A stretch of DNA of 33,852 nucleotides from the NCBI GenBank assembly GCA_002793035.1, contig PFPL01000041.1:1-33852 (forward strand), given 5' to 3'. The translations under genes were made by a program, and so were the position numbers. Under the pieces are notes generated by a model, which was given only the letters and a program-made list of their open reading frames with translations, made no database searches and had not been told where the DNA came from. This DNA is from Candidatus Magasanikbacteria bacterium CG_4_10_14_0_2_um_filter_33_14 (GTDB lineage: Bacteria > Patescibacteriota > Patescibacteriia > Magasanikbacterales > UBA922). Position 1 is the stretch's first letter, and each line of letters opens with the position of its first letter. Shown here piece after piece: positions 24,061-31,692 of the stretch.

Positions 24061-24981
24061 TTACCTTTCAAAATGATGAAGATACTTTTTAATAAAATCT
24101 GCAGCATCCAATTTTTGATCTTTACCTATACCTTCTAATTTACTACGCACAAGAGCATTCCAAACAGAATTTCTATTCATGTTTTCTTGTTCTGAAATAT
24201 CTTTAATCATAGTATCAAGCTTTGCCACTTGATCATTATAAAGTTGTGATTGATGATACTTTATAAAATGTTTAATAATTTTTTTATTTTTTATAAAGTT
24301 AGTATCCTCCTGCAAATAATCTAAAAAAAGTTTTCTAGCAAGAGCTTCATTTATAGCCTCATCAAAATCTTCAAAAATTTTAGATTTTTCAACCATAAAA
24401 CTTTGTCCAGAGTTATCTCTTGTTCTAGAATCTTTTATTTTTAATACACTAAATGAATAACCAGAGGTAACCACACCTTCAGGGGGCCCTCCATCTTTTG
24501 TAGAAACACTCAATACATTGTTAGATATAGCATGCACTTCTTCATGAATGATAGCATGTAAAACAAAAAGTCTTTCTAAATCTTCAAAATCTTCTTGACT
24601 TTCTAAATCTTCAAAATCCAAGGGGGTATCCTCTCCAAAAATGCTCCTAAGTCTACTGTACATTAATCGAACATTTTCATTAGATATGTCAGCACCATTC
24701 AAAAATATAATATTTTTAAAAATGTCATATTGCGCTGGACCCATTTCTTTTCTAAGAGATTCTGGTACTCCATCTATAGAATCTATACTTAAAAAATTAA
24801 TGTTTTCTCCTTTTAAACCAGAACGATCTGTAATTTTTTCAAACAAAGACTTCAATAAATCAAACTCTATATCACTCAAAATAAGCTTAGTTTCTGGACT
24901 AAGCTCTTGTCTGTTTTTTTCTAAATCCTCAATTGATAGACCGCCCTCCTCTCTAAAAGCAAAATTTTTTCGTGGTGACAT
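24061..24981 (-). CDS. Predicted zinc metalloprotease (zincin), family not recognised
   Basis: The 306-residue soluble protein has HEEVH at 146-150 inside a hydrophobic helix (LFVLHAIIHEEVHAISNN), the HExxH zinc motif. A second helix about 60 residues on (FEDFDEAINEALARKL) carries Glu208 and Glu212, plausible third ligands for a gluzincin. The N-terminal 120 residues are helical and acidic. It has no signal peptide or membrane segment. It starts 9 bases after the gatB stop, so the two are cotranscribed. The M48-like domain of the 1531-residue protein is the second HExxH protein nearby, but the two share no obvious similarity beyond the motif. Its substrate is unknown. Confidence 0.7.
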   Translation of the reverse strand: MSPRKNFAFREEGGLSIEDLEKNRQELSPETKLILSDIEFDLLKSLFEKITDRSGLKGENINFLSIDSIDGVPESLRKEMGPAQYDIFKNIIFLNGADISNENVRLMYSRLRSIFGEDTPLDFEDLESQEDFEDLERLFVLHAIIHEEVHAISNNVLSVSTKDGGPPEGVVTSGYSFSVLKIKDSRTRDNSGQSFMVEKSKIFEDFDEAINEALARKLFLDYLQEDTNFIKNKKIIKHFIKYHQSQLYNDQVAKLDTMIKDISEQENMNRNSVWNALVRSKLEGIGKDQKLDAADFIKKYLHHFER

Positions 24982-24990
24982 AATAGATAA

Positions 24991-26529
24991 TTAAACCAAT
25001 TTCTTCCTCAAAACCTCTTCCACAATTTTTGGATCAGCACTTCCTTCACTCGCTTTCATCACCATACCAATCAAAAACTTGATAACAGTATCTTTGCCTG
25101 CTTTTACTTGTGCGACTTGATCTGGATAATTTTTTATTACATCGTCAACGATACTTTCAATCTGTCCACTATCAGAAACTTGGCCCCAACCTTTTTCTTC
25201 CAAAATATGCGTAGGATCTTTGTCTACTTCTAGTCCTACCATAATAAGCAAAATCTTGTAAGCATTGGTACCGTTTACTTTGTTGTTGTAAATAAGTGCA
25301 ATCAGCTCAGCAAAATTCTCGGCAGAAAATTTCACATCAGTGATACTCATATTTTTTTCTTTTAGTATCCCTAGAAGTTTGCTAGTAAGCCAAGCACCTG
25401 CTAGACGACTAATCTTTTGAGGTACATTCTCAGCTTTGTTTTCTGACTCTGGCATTGTATCCAACCATTCACGAAGCTCACTCATTACCATTTCTGTAAA
25501 GTTGGCAAGTTCTTTGTCATCCGTCAAAATTTTGGCATCAGAATAGGAAAGAAAATATTCTTCACGAAAACGCAATCTCTTTTGAGCAGGTAATTCTGGC
25601 AAAGAAATATTGCCAGCAACTTGCAAAGGATGAAATGGTGGAATGTCTGGATCTGGGAAATAACGATAGTCAGCGGCATTTTCCTTGGTTCTTTGCATCA
25701 CTGTTTCTTGTTTGTTGTCATCCCAACCACGAGTCTGCTGTACCCAACCTTCACCTTTTTCGATCATAGCTGTTTGTCTTTTTATTTCAAAATCAATACC
25801 ACGTTCGACAGCTTTGAAAGAATTTAGATTTTTCAATTCTACTTTGTTATTTAATTTTGTCCCGTTCAAAGGTTTTACCACACCATCAACTATTTCAAAA
25901 CTGCCAACTTCTTGGACAGAGATATTGGCTTCACAACGCATCTGACCTTTTTCCATATCAGCATCACTCACACCAAGATAACGCACAATATTGCGTAATT
26001 CCTGACAATAAGTCTTGGCTTCGATGGCAGATTTGAAATCTGGGTCAGTCACAATTTCGACTAGTGGTACACCAGCACGATTGAAATCTACAAGAGTACT
26101 ACCACCTTCTCCGTGATTCAGCTTAGCTGTATCTTCTTCTAGATGAGCGCGAGTAATACCAATTTTGGCAGTATCTCGGACAGGATTTTCACCTGCAAAA
26201 TCTAGCTCAATGAATCCATGCTCAGCAATCGGTTCTTCATACTGAGAAATCTGGTAACCTTTTGGTAAATCTGGATAAAAATAATGCTTACGGTCAAATT
26301 TAGAAAAATCCAAAATATGACAGTTTAAAGCTTTTCCAACCATGACAGTCCAGGCAATAGCCTTTTTGTTTGGGACTGGTAAAGTACCAGGATGAGCTAG
26401 ACAAACTTCGCAAATATTTTTATTTGGTGTATCAATATTAGGGTTATTTGGGCAAGAACAAAACATTTTGGAGTCAGTCTTGAGCTCCACATGTACTTCC
26501 ATACCAATAATTGGAACGTATTGTTTCAT
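24991..26529 (-). CDS. gatB: Aspartyl/glutamyl-tRNA amidotransferase subunit B
   Basis: GatB is the tRNA-binding kinase-like subunit of GatCAB, which converts Glu-tRNA(Gln) or Asp-tRNA(Asn) to the amide forms. The 512 residues start MKQYVPIIGMEVHVELKTDS. They show the zinc cysteines FCSCPN and NICEVC, then HYFYPDLPKGYQISQY, the DFNRAGVPLVEIVTDPD motif and RCEANISV. YFPDPDIPP and a C-terminal YqeY-like helical domain (about 375-512) follow. It is full length. gatA and gatC are not in this window. It suggests that Gln-tRNA, Asn-tRNA or both are made by transamidation. Confidence 0.97.
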   Translation of the reverse strand: MKQYVPIIGMEVHVELKTDSKMFCSCPNNPNIDTPNKNICEVCLAHPGTLPVPNKKAIAWTVMVGKALNCHILDFSKFDRKHYFYPDLPKGYQISQYEEPIAEHGFIELDFAGENPVRDTAKIGITRAHLEEDTAKLNHGEGGSTLVDFNRAGVPLVEIVTDPDFKSAIEAKTYCQELRNIVRYLGVSDADMEKGQMRCEANISVQEVGSFEIVDGVVKPLNGTKLNNKVELKNLNSFKAVERGIDFEIKRQTAMIEKGEGWVQQTRGWDDNKQETVMQRTKENAADYRYFPDPDIPPFHPLQVAGNISLPELPAQKRLRFREEYFLSYSDAKILTDDKELANFTEMVMSELREWLDTMPESENKAENVPQKISRLAGAWLTSKLLGILKEKNMSITDVKFSAENFAELIALIYNNKVNGTNAYKILLIMVGLEVDKDPTHILEEKGWGQVSDSGQIESIVDDVIKNYPDQVAQVKAGKDTVIKFLIGMVMKASEGSADPKIVEEVLRKKLV

Positions 26530-26582
26530 ATGTTTATTTTTTATTTAAGTATAATGATTGTAACACGAGATTAGACAAAAGA

Positions 26583-26607
26583 AAAGACCCTGTATTTGAG
26601 GGTCTTT
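26583..26607 (-). terminator. Intrinsic terminator after the six-helix membrane protein gene
   Basis: A 9-bp stem AAAGACCCT / AGGGTCTTT with a 7-base loop is followed on the minus strand by a T-rich tract. It separates the membrane-protein gene (stop at 26629) from gatB. Confidence 0.85.
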
Positions 26608-26628
26608 TTTGATATAAAGTTCAAATAG

Positions 26629-27423
26629 CTATGCTAAAAGATTTTCTTCTAAAGCCTCTTTCTTCATATCTTCATTTTGAAGACTCAAATATAATACAGT
26701 AAAACCAACAGGATAAAAAGGTATTGCAAAAATAACAAAAATAAACATAAACAACAAATAAAAAAGTGTTCCTTGGGTAATCATAAACGCCACTTCATTG
26801 TAAAAGAAAAATGTCACAAAAAGAAACAAAAATAAAAATAATAATCTAGTAAAAACTAATCCAAATCTACCTTTTACCATTTGAATACTTTTGGCAAAAG
26901 ATCCCAAACCTTTAGAATTTTCTAAAGGCAAAACAACCATAACAAAAGAAAACCAAAAGAAAAATAAAATACCAACAACAATAATTAATAAAAATAAACT
27001 TATCAAAGCATAAGGAGAAAGATAACCCATTTTACCAATGAAGTAAACTATATAAGTAAGTAAGGCCGGCAAAATCAACAAAGCCAAAGTAAAAAAATTT
27101 TTCAAAGTGATAAAAAATGTTTCTTTGATATTTTTGAATACTTTAGGGAAAACATTGGTAGTATACTTGGAGGCAATTACTTTTATCATAGCCATTGTCA
27201 TCATAAAAGTAACAAAAGTATAAACGACAGCTCCAATAATATTGAAAAATAATCTAAAAAAAGTTCCTGGAACCAAAACCAAATACAAAGCAACCGAATA
27301 TTGTGCAAAAAACACAAAGGTCAAAAACACAAACAACAAAACTAAATAAGGAACTAGTTTTAAAAAACTACTTGTATAAGTTTTAAAAACTTTTACAAAA
27401 AAACTCTGAAGAGAAGTTACCAT
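26629..27423 (-). CDS. Hypothetical six-helix membrane protein
   Basis: This 264-residue protein is very hydrophobic, with six likely membrane helices at about residues 22-50, 57-82, 108-130, 137-165, 190-213 and 218-248. Loops are short and Lys-rich. The layout resembles the membrane domain of YciC/GlpQ-associated families, but I cannot assign it. The C-terminal tail EDMKKEALEENLLA is acidic and probably cytoplasmic. It has its own promoter (27459-27487) and a terminator (26583-26607), so it is a monocistronic unit between tmk and gatB. Confidence 0.75.
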   Translation of the reverse strand: MVTSLQSFFVKVFKTYTSSFLKLVPYLVLLFVFLTFVFFAQYSVALYLVLVPGTFFRLFFNIIGAVVYTFVTFMMTMAMIKVIASKYTTNVFPKVFKNIKETFFITLKNFFTLALLILPALLTYIVYFIGKMGYLSPYALISLFLLIIVVGILFFFWFSFVMVVLPLENSKGLGSFAKSIQMVKGRFGLVFTRLLFLFLFLFVTFFFYNEVAFMITQGTLFYLLFMFIFVIFAIPFYPVGFTVLYLSLQNEDMKKEALEENLLA

Positions 27424-27458
27424 AAAATTATTTTAAATTTTTTCTAATTTCTTCCCAT

Positions 27459-27487
27459 ATTATAGCACAAATCAAAATAATAGTTAA
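27459..27487 (-). promoter_or_regulatory. Promoter for the six-helix membrane protein
   Basis: TTAACT (27482-27487), a 17-base spacer and an extended TGC TATAAT (27459-27464) predict a start near 27452, about 30 bases before the gene. Confidence 0.65.
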
Positions 27488-27495
27488 ATAACAAT

Positions 27496-28173
27496 CTAAA
27501 AATGTTTAGCAATTTCAGACCAAACCATATCATGAATTGTTTCAGGAGCTAATATTTCGTTATTTTCCACACATTCGAGGACTTGAAATTCTGGATAAAG
27601 CCTAGCAATCTCCAAATAAGCCTTTTCAGCATCACGTAAATGATTCAAATCATCTTCATGAATATCCCGTTTTTTACCATGTAAATATTCTCTAGACTCT
27701 TTTTTATCCACCAATTTTTGTGAGACTTCTGGCGTAACATGCAAAATAACATTTACATCTGGTTTTGGTATTCCCATGATATTATATTCCAAATCATAAT
27801 TCCATTCAAAGTATTTTTTTCTTTCTTCATCATTATATATTTTACCTCCTTGATGCCCCATGTTGGAAGCGACATAACGGTTGGCAATCACAATTTTACC
27901 AGTATCGATCCAACTTCTAATTTTACCGGCAGCGGCAAATCTATCTACCGCAAAAAGGATGGAAGCTCTCCTAGGTCCAACTTCTTTGGCACTACCAAAT
28001 TTACCATTTAAATAATCTTCTACGAGAGAGGCACTTGGTTCACCATATTGAGGAAAACTTATTTGTTGAACTACCTTACCTACTTGTTCCAGTTTTTTTA
28101 ACAACATTTCTGTTTGCAAAGTTTTACCAGAACCATCTGTACCTTCTATCATTATAAAAAGTCCTTTTTTCAT
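27496..28173 (-). CDS. tmk: Thymidylate kinase
   Basis: Tmk phosphorylates dTMP to dTDP. The protein shows the P-loop EGTDGSGKT, the DRFAAAGK segment, the base-site motif NRYVASNMGHQGGK and a lid region rich in Lys/Arg/Glu (KKESREYLHGKKRDIHE). I place the start at 28173 (MKKGLFIMIEGTDG), giving 225 residues. The upstream in-frame extension to 28251 is encoded by the GACTTTA repeat block and lacks family similarity. It is the last gene of the dTMP module, after folA. There is no obvious terminator downstream. Confidence 0.94.
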   Translation of the reverse strand: MKKGLFIMIEGTDGSGKTLQTEMLLKKLEQVGKVVQQISFPQYGEPSASLVEDYLNGKFGSAKEVGPRRASILFAVDRFAAAGKIRSWIDTGKIVIANRYVASNMGHQGGKIYNDEERKKYFEWNYDLEYNIMGIPKPDVNVILHVTPEVSQKLVDKKESREYLHGKKRDIHEDDLNHLRDAEKAYLEIARLYPEFQVLECVENNEILAPETIHDMVWSEIAKHF

Positions 28174-28180
28174 ATTTAAT

Positions 28181-28293
28181 AGTCTAAAGTCTAAAGTTAA
28201 TAAAGTCCTTAAAGTCGACCTATCTAAATAAAATAATCTGTAATTATTCAAAAGACTTTATAGACTTTTGACTTTATGAACTTTACAGACTTC
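28181..28293. repeat. GACTTTA-word inverted repeat between folA and tmk
   Basis: Two blocks of the short word GACTTTA and variants face each other. The left block (28181-28216) reads TAAAGTC/TAAAGTT repeatedly, and the right block (28252-28293) reads GACTTTA/GACTTTT/AACTTTA. The arms pair imperfectly over about 35 bases around an AT-rich centre. The right block overlaps the last codons of folA. It looks like an expanded short-word element and may fold in the polycistronic mRNA. Confidence 0.65.
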
Positions 28294-28756
28294 TAATATA
28301 TAAAACAAAATCAAAACCCTCGTGTTTTTTTCTCTCGATTTCCTTAAATAAATTTTTATCAATCTCTGGAAAAAATGCATCACCATCTACTTGTTGATGT
28401 ACTTCGGTAATATAGAGTTTGTCAGCTTGGTCAATAGTCTGTTTGTAAATACTAGCACCACCGATTATGAAAACATTTTCATTTTTATATTTTTCCAGTG
28501 CTTCATCAATGGATGAATATACTTCTACACCTTCAGGCACCATATATTTTATATCACGAGTAATCACAATATTTTTCCTATTTGGCAATGGACGAAATTT
28601 TTCTGGGATTGATTCCCAAGTGTTGCGTCCCATGAGAACAATATGTCCAGTGGTAATATCTTTGAAATGTTTCATGTCTTCAGGAATATTCCAAGGCAAA
28701 GAATTGTCTTTTCCAATACAATTATTTTCTGAGATAGCGGCGATAAGTGAGAGCAT
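28283..28756 (-). CDS. folA: Dihydrofolate reductase
   Basis: DHFR regenerates tetrahydrofolate from the dihydrofolate released by ThyA. The 157-residue protein has the typical start LIAAISENNCIGKDNSLPWNIPEDMKHF. The acidic active-site residue is Asp27 in PEDMKHF. VLMGRNTWESIP and IIGGASIYKQ follow. The DAFFPEID segment near the C-terminus also fits the family. It lies 12 bases downstream of thyA. The last codons overlap the right arm of the GACTTTA repeat, so the C-terminal RSL may be repeat-derived. Confidence 0.96.
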   Translation of the reverse strand: MLSLIAAISENNCIGKDNSLPWNIPEDMKHFKDITTGHIVLMGRNTWESIPEKFRPLPNRKNIVITRDIKYMVPEGVEVYSSIDEALEKYKNENVFIIGGASIYKQTIDQADKLYITEVHQQVDGDAFFPEIDKNLFKEIERKKHEGFDFVLYIRSL

Positions 28757-28768
28757 AATATTTTTAGA

Positions 28769-29641
28769 TTAAACAGCGATATCAAATTTAATTCTGTCAA
28801 AACTTTCATAACCAATGACTTTGGTATCTTTGGCTTCCCAATCAAAAATGGAAGTGAAATTTTCTGTTTCTAACTTTGGTAATTGATATTTATCTGAATC
28901 ACGACTAAGCTGTTCTTTGGCACCTTCTACATGGTTTTCAAACAGATGAACATCAGCCAAAAAACCAACAAGTTTACCTTCTTTGAAACCAGTTTCTTTG
29001 GCAAGTAAATGAAGTAATAATGCATAGCTGGCAATATTAAAAGGTAATCCAAGCATAGTGTCTACAGACCTCTGATTCCACAAAAGATTCAAAGTATCAT
29101 TTATAGTGGTAACTTGAAAAGCATAATGACAAGGAGGTAGCCCCATTTCTCCAAATTGTAAAGGATTCCAAGCATTCACAATCATACGACGGTCACGAGG
29201 ATTAGTTTTCAAAGTATCTACAATTTTTTTTAATTGATCAATGCCCTGTCCAGTATAATCACTATCGTAACTATAATAAGGTGCATTGAAGTGTCTCCAT
29301 TGAAACCCATAAATTGGTCCCAAATCTCTTTCTTCAAACATTCTCTTTTTGCTTTCTTCATCATGACCATAAGGAGCTTTTTGTGGTTTTGCCCACTCAT
29401 CCCAAATGTGATTATTTCTATCTTGCAACCATTTTTTATCAGTTATACCGTTAATGAAAAACTCTAATTCAGTAGCAATTAATCTAAAAGGAACTTTTTT
29501 TGTAGTTAGCAAAGGAAAACCAGTTTTCATGTCGTGTTCAAAAATTGCCCCAGCCATTGTATAAGCAGGGGTTCCTTGACGTGTAGAAACTTTTTCTCCC
29601 TCCTCCAATATTTTTTTGACAATGTCTAGATATGCTTTCAT
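28769..29641 (-). CDS. thyA: Thymidylate synthase
   Basis: ThyA methylates dUMP to dTMP using methylene-tetrahydrofolate. The 290-residue protein carries the nucleophile Cys171 in GLPPCHYAFQV and the phosphate-binding RDRRMIVNAWNP (149-160). QRSVDTMLGLPFNIASYALL and the C-terminal half ending in FDIAV-type sequence (RIKFDIAV) are also present. The small-domain insertion is of intermediate length (about 90-130). It sits between dut and folA, so dUMP supply, methylation and folate recycling are cotranscribed. The dependence on folA is expected because ThyA oxidises the folate. Confidence 0.97.
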   Translation of the reverse strand: MKAYLDIVKKILEEGEKVSTRQGTPAYTMAGAIFEHDMKTGFPLLTTKKVPFRLIATELEFFINGITDKKWLQDRNNHIWDEWAKPQKAPYGHDEESKKRMFEERDLGPIYGFQWRHFNAPYYSYDSDYTGQGIDQLKKIVDTLKTNPRDRRMIVNAWNPLQFGEMGLPPCHYAFQVTTINDTLNLLWNQRSVDTMLGLPFNIASYALLLHLLAKETGFKEGKLVGFLADVHLFENHVEGAKEQLSRDSDKYQLPKLETENFTSIFDWEAKDTKVIGYESFDRIKFDIAV

Positions 29642-29695
29642 AATTTTTTTATTAAAAATATATGTGTAATCAGTTTAAATCTGTTTAACTCAATG

Positions 29696-30130
29696 CTAAA
29701 ACGAACCGGTACTTCCAAAACCACCTCTATTACTTTCTTCCATCTTTTCTACTTCTACAAAATTCCCACTATCAATACGTATAAACATTCCTTGGGCAAC
29801 ACGCTCCCCTTTTTCTACCAGCACTTCTTCATCTGTAAAATTATAAACTGATAATAATATCTCATCATTTTCACCACAATAATCTCTATCAATTGTGCCC
29901 ACACCATTGGCAAGCATGAGCCCTTTTTTCTTAGCAAGACTAGATCTAGCTGACAAAATAAGTCCGTGACTTTCTGGAGTTTTGATAATGAAATTACTTG
30001 GCAAAAGTGACAGAGACTTGGCAGGAACTTTTATCTCTTCACGAGAATACATATCAAAAGCAATCGAGCCCTGTGTCTTATATTCTGGCAATGGCAAACT
30101 TTTGTCGATGCGTTTAATTTTTATATCCAT
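29696..30130 (-). CDS. dut: dUTP pyrophosphatase
   Basis: Dut hydrolyses dUTP to dUMP, keeping uracil out of DNA and feeding ThyA. The 144 residues contain the trimeric dUTPase motifs: GSIAFDMYSRE (motif 1), ARSSLAKKKG (motif 2), GVGTIDRDYCGE (motif 3, with the catalytic Asp), GERVAQG (motif 4) and RGGFGSTG (motif 5). It overlaps the end of the preceding P-loop kinase gene by 17 bases, which suggests translational coupling. All five motifs are intact. Confidence 0.96.
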   Translation of the reverse strand: MDIKIKRIDKSLPLPEYKTQGSIAFDMYSREEIKVPAKSLSLLPSNFIIKTPESHGLILSARSSLAKKKGLMLANGVGTIDRDYCGENDEILLSVYNFTDEEVLVEKGERVAQGMFIRIDSGNFVEVEKMEESNRGGFGSTGSF

Positions 30131-30683
30131 AACTTTGTAAAATATTTTCTATATTATTATATAAATCTTCAATTGTTCCATCATTATTAATTGTTTTTTC
30201 GGCTTTACTTCCCAACTCTTTTATTAATCTATCAGCTTCAGCTTGTTCATCAAGCAAAAATTGTTCAAAAGTTTTGTCTTTTTCATCTGGATTTTCTTGA
30301 CGCTTCACCATTCTTTCCCAACGAGTTTTCGCTTCAGCAGTAATATAAATAAGATGAAAGCCGGGCAGATTTTGTAAATAAGTAATATCAGTTGGTCTAC
30401 GAATACCATCAACTACAACAAGTTCATTTTTGTCCCCAGCAACATCTTTGGCAATCACATTACTCATCACATCTTGCCCAAAATTTTCACGCAAAACTTT
30501 GGAAACAAGTTGTAAATTTTCACGACTTTTTTCTACATAAATTCTATCAAGTACATCACGAAGCATTGTAGAGAATCTATAAGTATTACACTTATATTTT
30601 TCTTGTAAATATTTTGCGAGGGTTCCTTTGCCAGAAGCTAGGTCACCAACAAAACCTAAGATTATTTTTTTATTGTCTGTCAT
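30114..30683 (-). CDS. P-loop nucleoside/nucleotide kinase-like protein, probably acting on dNMPs
   Basis: The 189-residue protein has a Walker A motif GDLASGKGT (13-21) and a DGIRRPTDI motif (about 92-100) similar to dephospho-CoA- and adenylate-kinase-like enzymes. An Arg-rich helix (TRWERMVKRQENPDEKDK) could be the lid. I cannot name a family: dephospho-CoA kinase-like and deoxynucleotide monophosphate kinase-like are both possible. Location is the best clue. It overlaps dCMP deaminase by 14 bases upstream and dut by 17 bases downstream, inside a dTMP-synthesis operon. That favours a nucleotide substrate, but the point is inference. Confidence 0.75.
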   Translation of the reverse strand: MTDNKKIILGFVGDLASGKGTLAKYLQEKYKCNTYRFSTMLRDVLDRIYVEKSRENLQLVSKVLRENFGQDVMSNVIAKDVAGDKNELVVVDGIRRPTDITYLQNLPGFHLIYITAEAKTRWERMVKRQENPDEKDKTFEQFLLDEQAEADRLIKELGSKAEKTINNDGTIEDLYNNIENILQSYGYKN

Positions 30684-31170
30684 ACTTTGCTATTTCTTTA
30701 TTAAGTATATCGAATTCAATTCCTGACTCAGCAAAAATTCTTTTACTGTCCTCTCCTGCATGATAATCCTGACAAACAACAATACGTTTCACACCTGCAG
30801 TCACCACGAGCTTAGCACAAGTATAACAAGGTGTCATAAAACAATATAAAGTTGCCCCATCAAGAGCTATACCTCTTTTGGCTGCCTGGCAAACAGCATT
30901 TTGTTCTGAATGTGTTGTCCGAACACAATGTTCAGAAGTATGACCATCATCGTGCACAGTTTTCTTAAATTCATGCCCAATTTCATCACAATGAGCTATC
31001 CCCGGAGGAGAACCAACGTAACCAGTTACTAAAATTTGTTTGTCTTTGACAATAACACAACCACCACCGTATTTTCGAGCTCTATCACAAGTTGTCCTTG
31101 TCCCAACTTTCTCCATTATCCCAAGAAAATACTCATCCCAAGAAGGACGCTGATAATCATTTTCGGACAT
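30670..31170 (-). CDS. dCMP deaminase
   Basis: This enzyme deaminates dCMP to dUMP, the ThyA substrate. The 166-residue protein has the zinc site HSE (H87, E89) and PCYTC (C115, C118), and ATLYC upstream. The N-terminal half carries GSPPGIAHCDEIGHE, the allosteric dCTP/dTTP-binding segment typical of dCMP deaminases rather than cytidine deaminases. It is the first gene of the dTMP module and overlaps the next gene. Its leader contains a terminator and a short ORF (31210-31287). Confidence 0.95.
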   Translation of the reverse strand: MSENDYQRPSWDEYFLGIMEKVGTRTTCDRARKYGGGCVIVKDKQILVTGYVGSPPGIAHCDEIGHEFKKTVHDDGHTSEHCVRTTHSEQNAVCQAAKRGIALDGATLYCFMTPCYTCAKLVVTAGVKRIVVCQDYHAGEDSKRIFAESGIEFDILNKEIAKYDRQ

Positions 31171-31239
31171 ATAATTTTGTTTAAATATTTAATTCTTTTA
31201 CTTAGTTTATCAAACAAAAGAATTGTCCGCAAGCTGTTT

Positions 31240-31384
31240 TTTTGCAAAACAAAAACCCCCCGAAAAAAGAGGAGTTTCTGTGGCCATACAGTGCGGGCTA
31301 AAATAAATTATAACCCTTGTTCGAAGTATTTCTACTTCAATATTATCAAAACATATTTCTATATCTGATAATAAAACTATTATA
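31240..31384 (-). ncRNA. Candidate structured leader/attenuator upstream of dCMP deaminase
   Basis: From the promoter at 31379-31407 the minus-strand RNA would run about 130 bases to an intrinsic terminator. It contains an outer hairpin (TATTATC / GATAATA). A second 8-bp hairpin follows with a GAAA tetraloop (TTGAAGTA GAAA TACTTCGA, about 31319-31338). A second -10-like TATAAT at 31307-31312 could start a shorter RNA. A 25-codon ORF (31210-31287, MATETPLFSGG...) crosses the terminator. No known riboswitch class was recognised; the fold is a hand reading. Confidence 0.45.
31245..31277 (-). terminator. Intrinsic terminator in the dCMP-deaminase leader
   Basis: On the minus strand AAACTCCTC / GGGGGGTTT (9 bp including two G-U pairs, 7-base loop) is followed by TTGTTTTG. 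It lies about 75 bases upstream of the gene start at 31170. It may be a premature terminator or end a small RNA. Confidence 0.7.
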
Positions 31385-31407
31385 CACATCTTTTTGAAAA
31401 AAGTCCA
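31379..31407 (-). promoter_or_regulatory. Promoter for the dTMP-module leader with adjacent dyad
   Basis: TATAAT (31379-31384) has TGGACT (31402-31407) 17 bases upstream (4 of 6 matches). A dyad CACAGG...CCTGTG (31406-31428, 11-base centre) abuts the -35 and could be an operator. Confidence 0.55.
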
Positions 31408-31459
31408 CAGGCACACCCCTGACCTGTGTATATATTTATTTTATCTAATTTCAAACAAA

Positions 31460-31486
31460 AAACAATCCTGATTTTTAGGATTGTTT
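31460..31486 (-). terminator. Terminator after the tRNA cluster
   Basis: AAACAATCCT / AGGATTGTTT (10 bp, 7-base loop) with flanking T-runs on either strand ends the three-tRNA transcript 6 bases past the tRNA-Gly(GCC) 3' end. Confidence 0.85.
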
Positions 31487-31491
31487 TTATG

Positions 31492-31564
31492 AGCGGCAGA
31501 CCGGATTCGAACCGGCGACCTCTTCCTTGGCAAGGAAGCGTTCTACCAACTGAACTACTACCGC
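31492..31564 (-). tRNA. tRNA-Gly (anticodon GCC)
   Basis: The 73-base cloverleaf reads GCGGTAG (acceptor) ... CTTCC TTGCCAA GGAAG (anticodon arm) ... GGTTCGAATCC (T arm) ... CTGCCGC, with discriminator U. Acceptor pairs are complete with one G-U. CCA is not encoded; the sequence continues CAT. It is the last of three cotranscribed tRNAs. Confidence 0.95.
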
Positions 31565-31618
31565 ATTATTTTTGCGAAATCAATTTTACCATATTTACAA
31601 AAAATGTAAATACCTTTG

Positions 31619-31692
31619 TTGCGGGAGCCGGATTTGAACCGGCGACCTTCGGGTTATGAGCCCGACGAGCTGCCTGACTGCTCTATCCCGCG
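31619..31692 (-). tRNA. Initiator tRNA-fMet (anticodon CAT)
   Basis: 74 bases: CGCGGGA acceptor paired with TCCCGC, leaving the C1-A72 mismatch that marks bacterial initiator tRNA. The anticodon stem TCGGG CTCATAA CCCGA has three consecutive G-C pairs next to the loop, also an initiator trait. CCA is not encoded. The first 10 bases are copied in the spacer upstream (see the 31683-31890 repeat). Confidence 0.95.

Noticed and set aside
28174-28251. N-terminal extension of tmk by 26 residues
   Set aside because: It is encoded by GACTTTA repeats and has no family counterpart. The start at 28173 gives the normal Tmk N-terminus.
31240-31380. tmRNA, SRP RNA or 6S RNA
   Set aside because: No tRNA-like end, no SRP tetraloop/GGAA motif and no long 6S-type central bubble could be found.
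31210-31416. 68-residue minus-strand ORF upstream of dCMP deaminase
   Set aside because: The full ORF spans the predicted promoter region and the terminator and shows no protein-like pattern. Only its last 25 codons are considered as a possible leader ORF.
31426-31659. Plus-strand ORF with SGRPDSNRRP and VAGAGFEPATFGL
   Set aside because: It is the antisense reading of two tRNA genes; these peptide strings are well-known artefacts of translating tRNA DNA.
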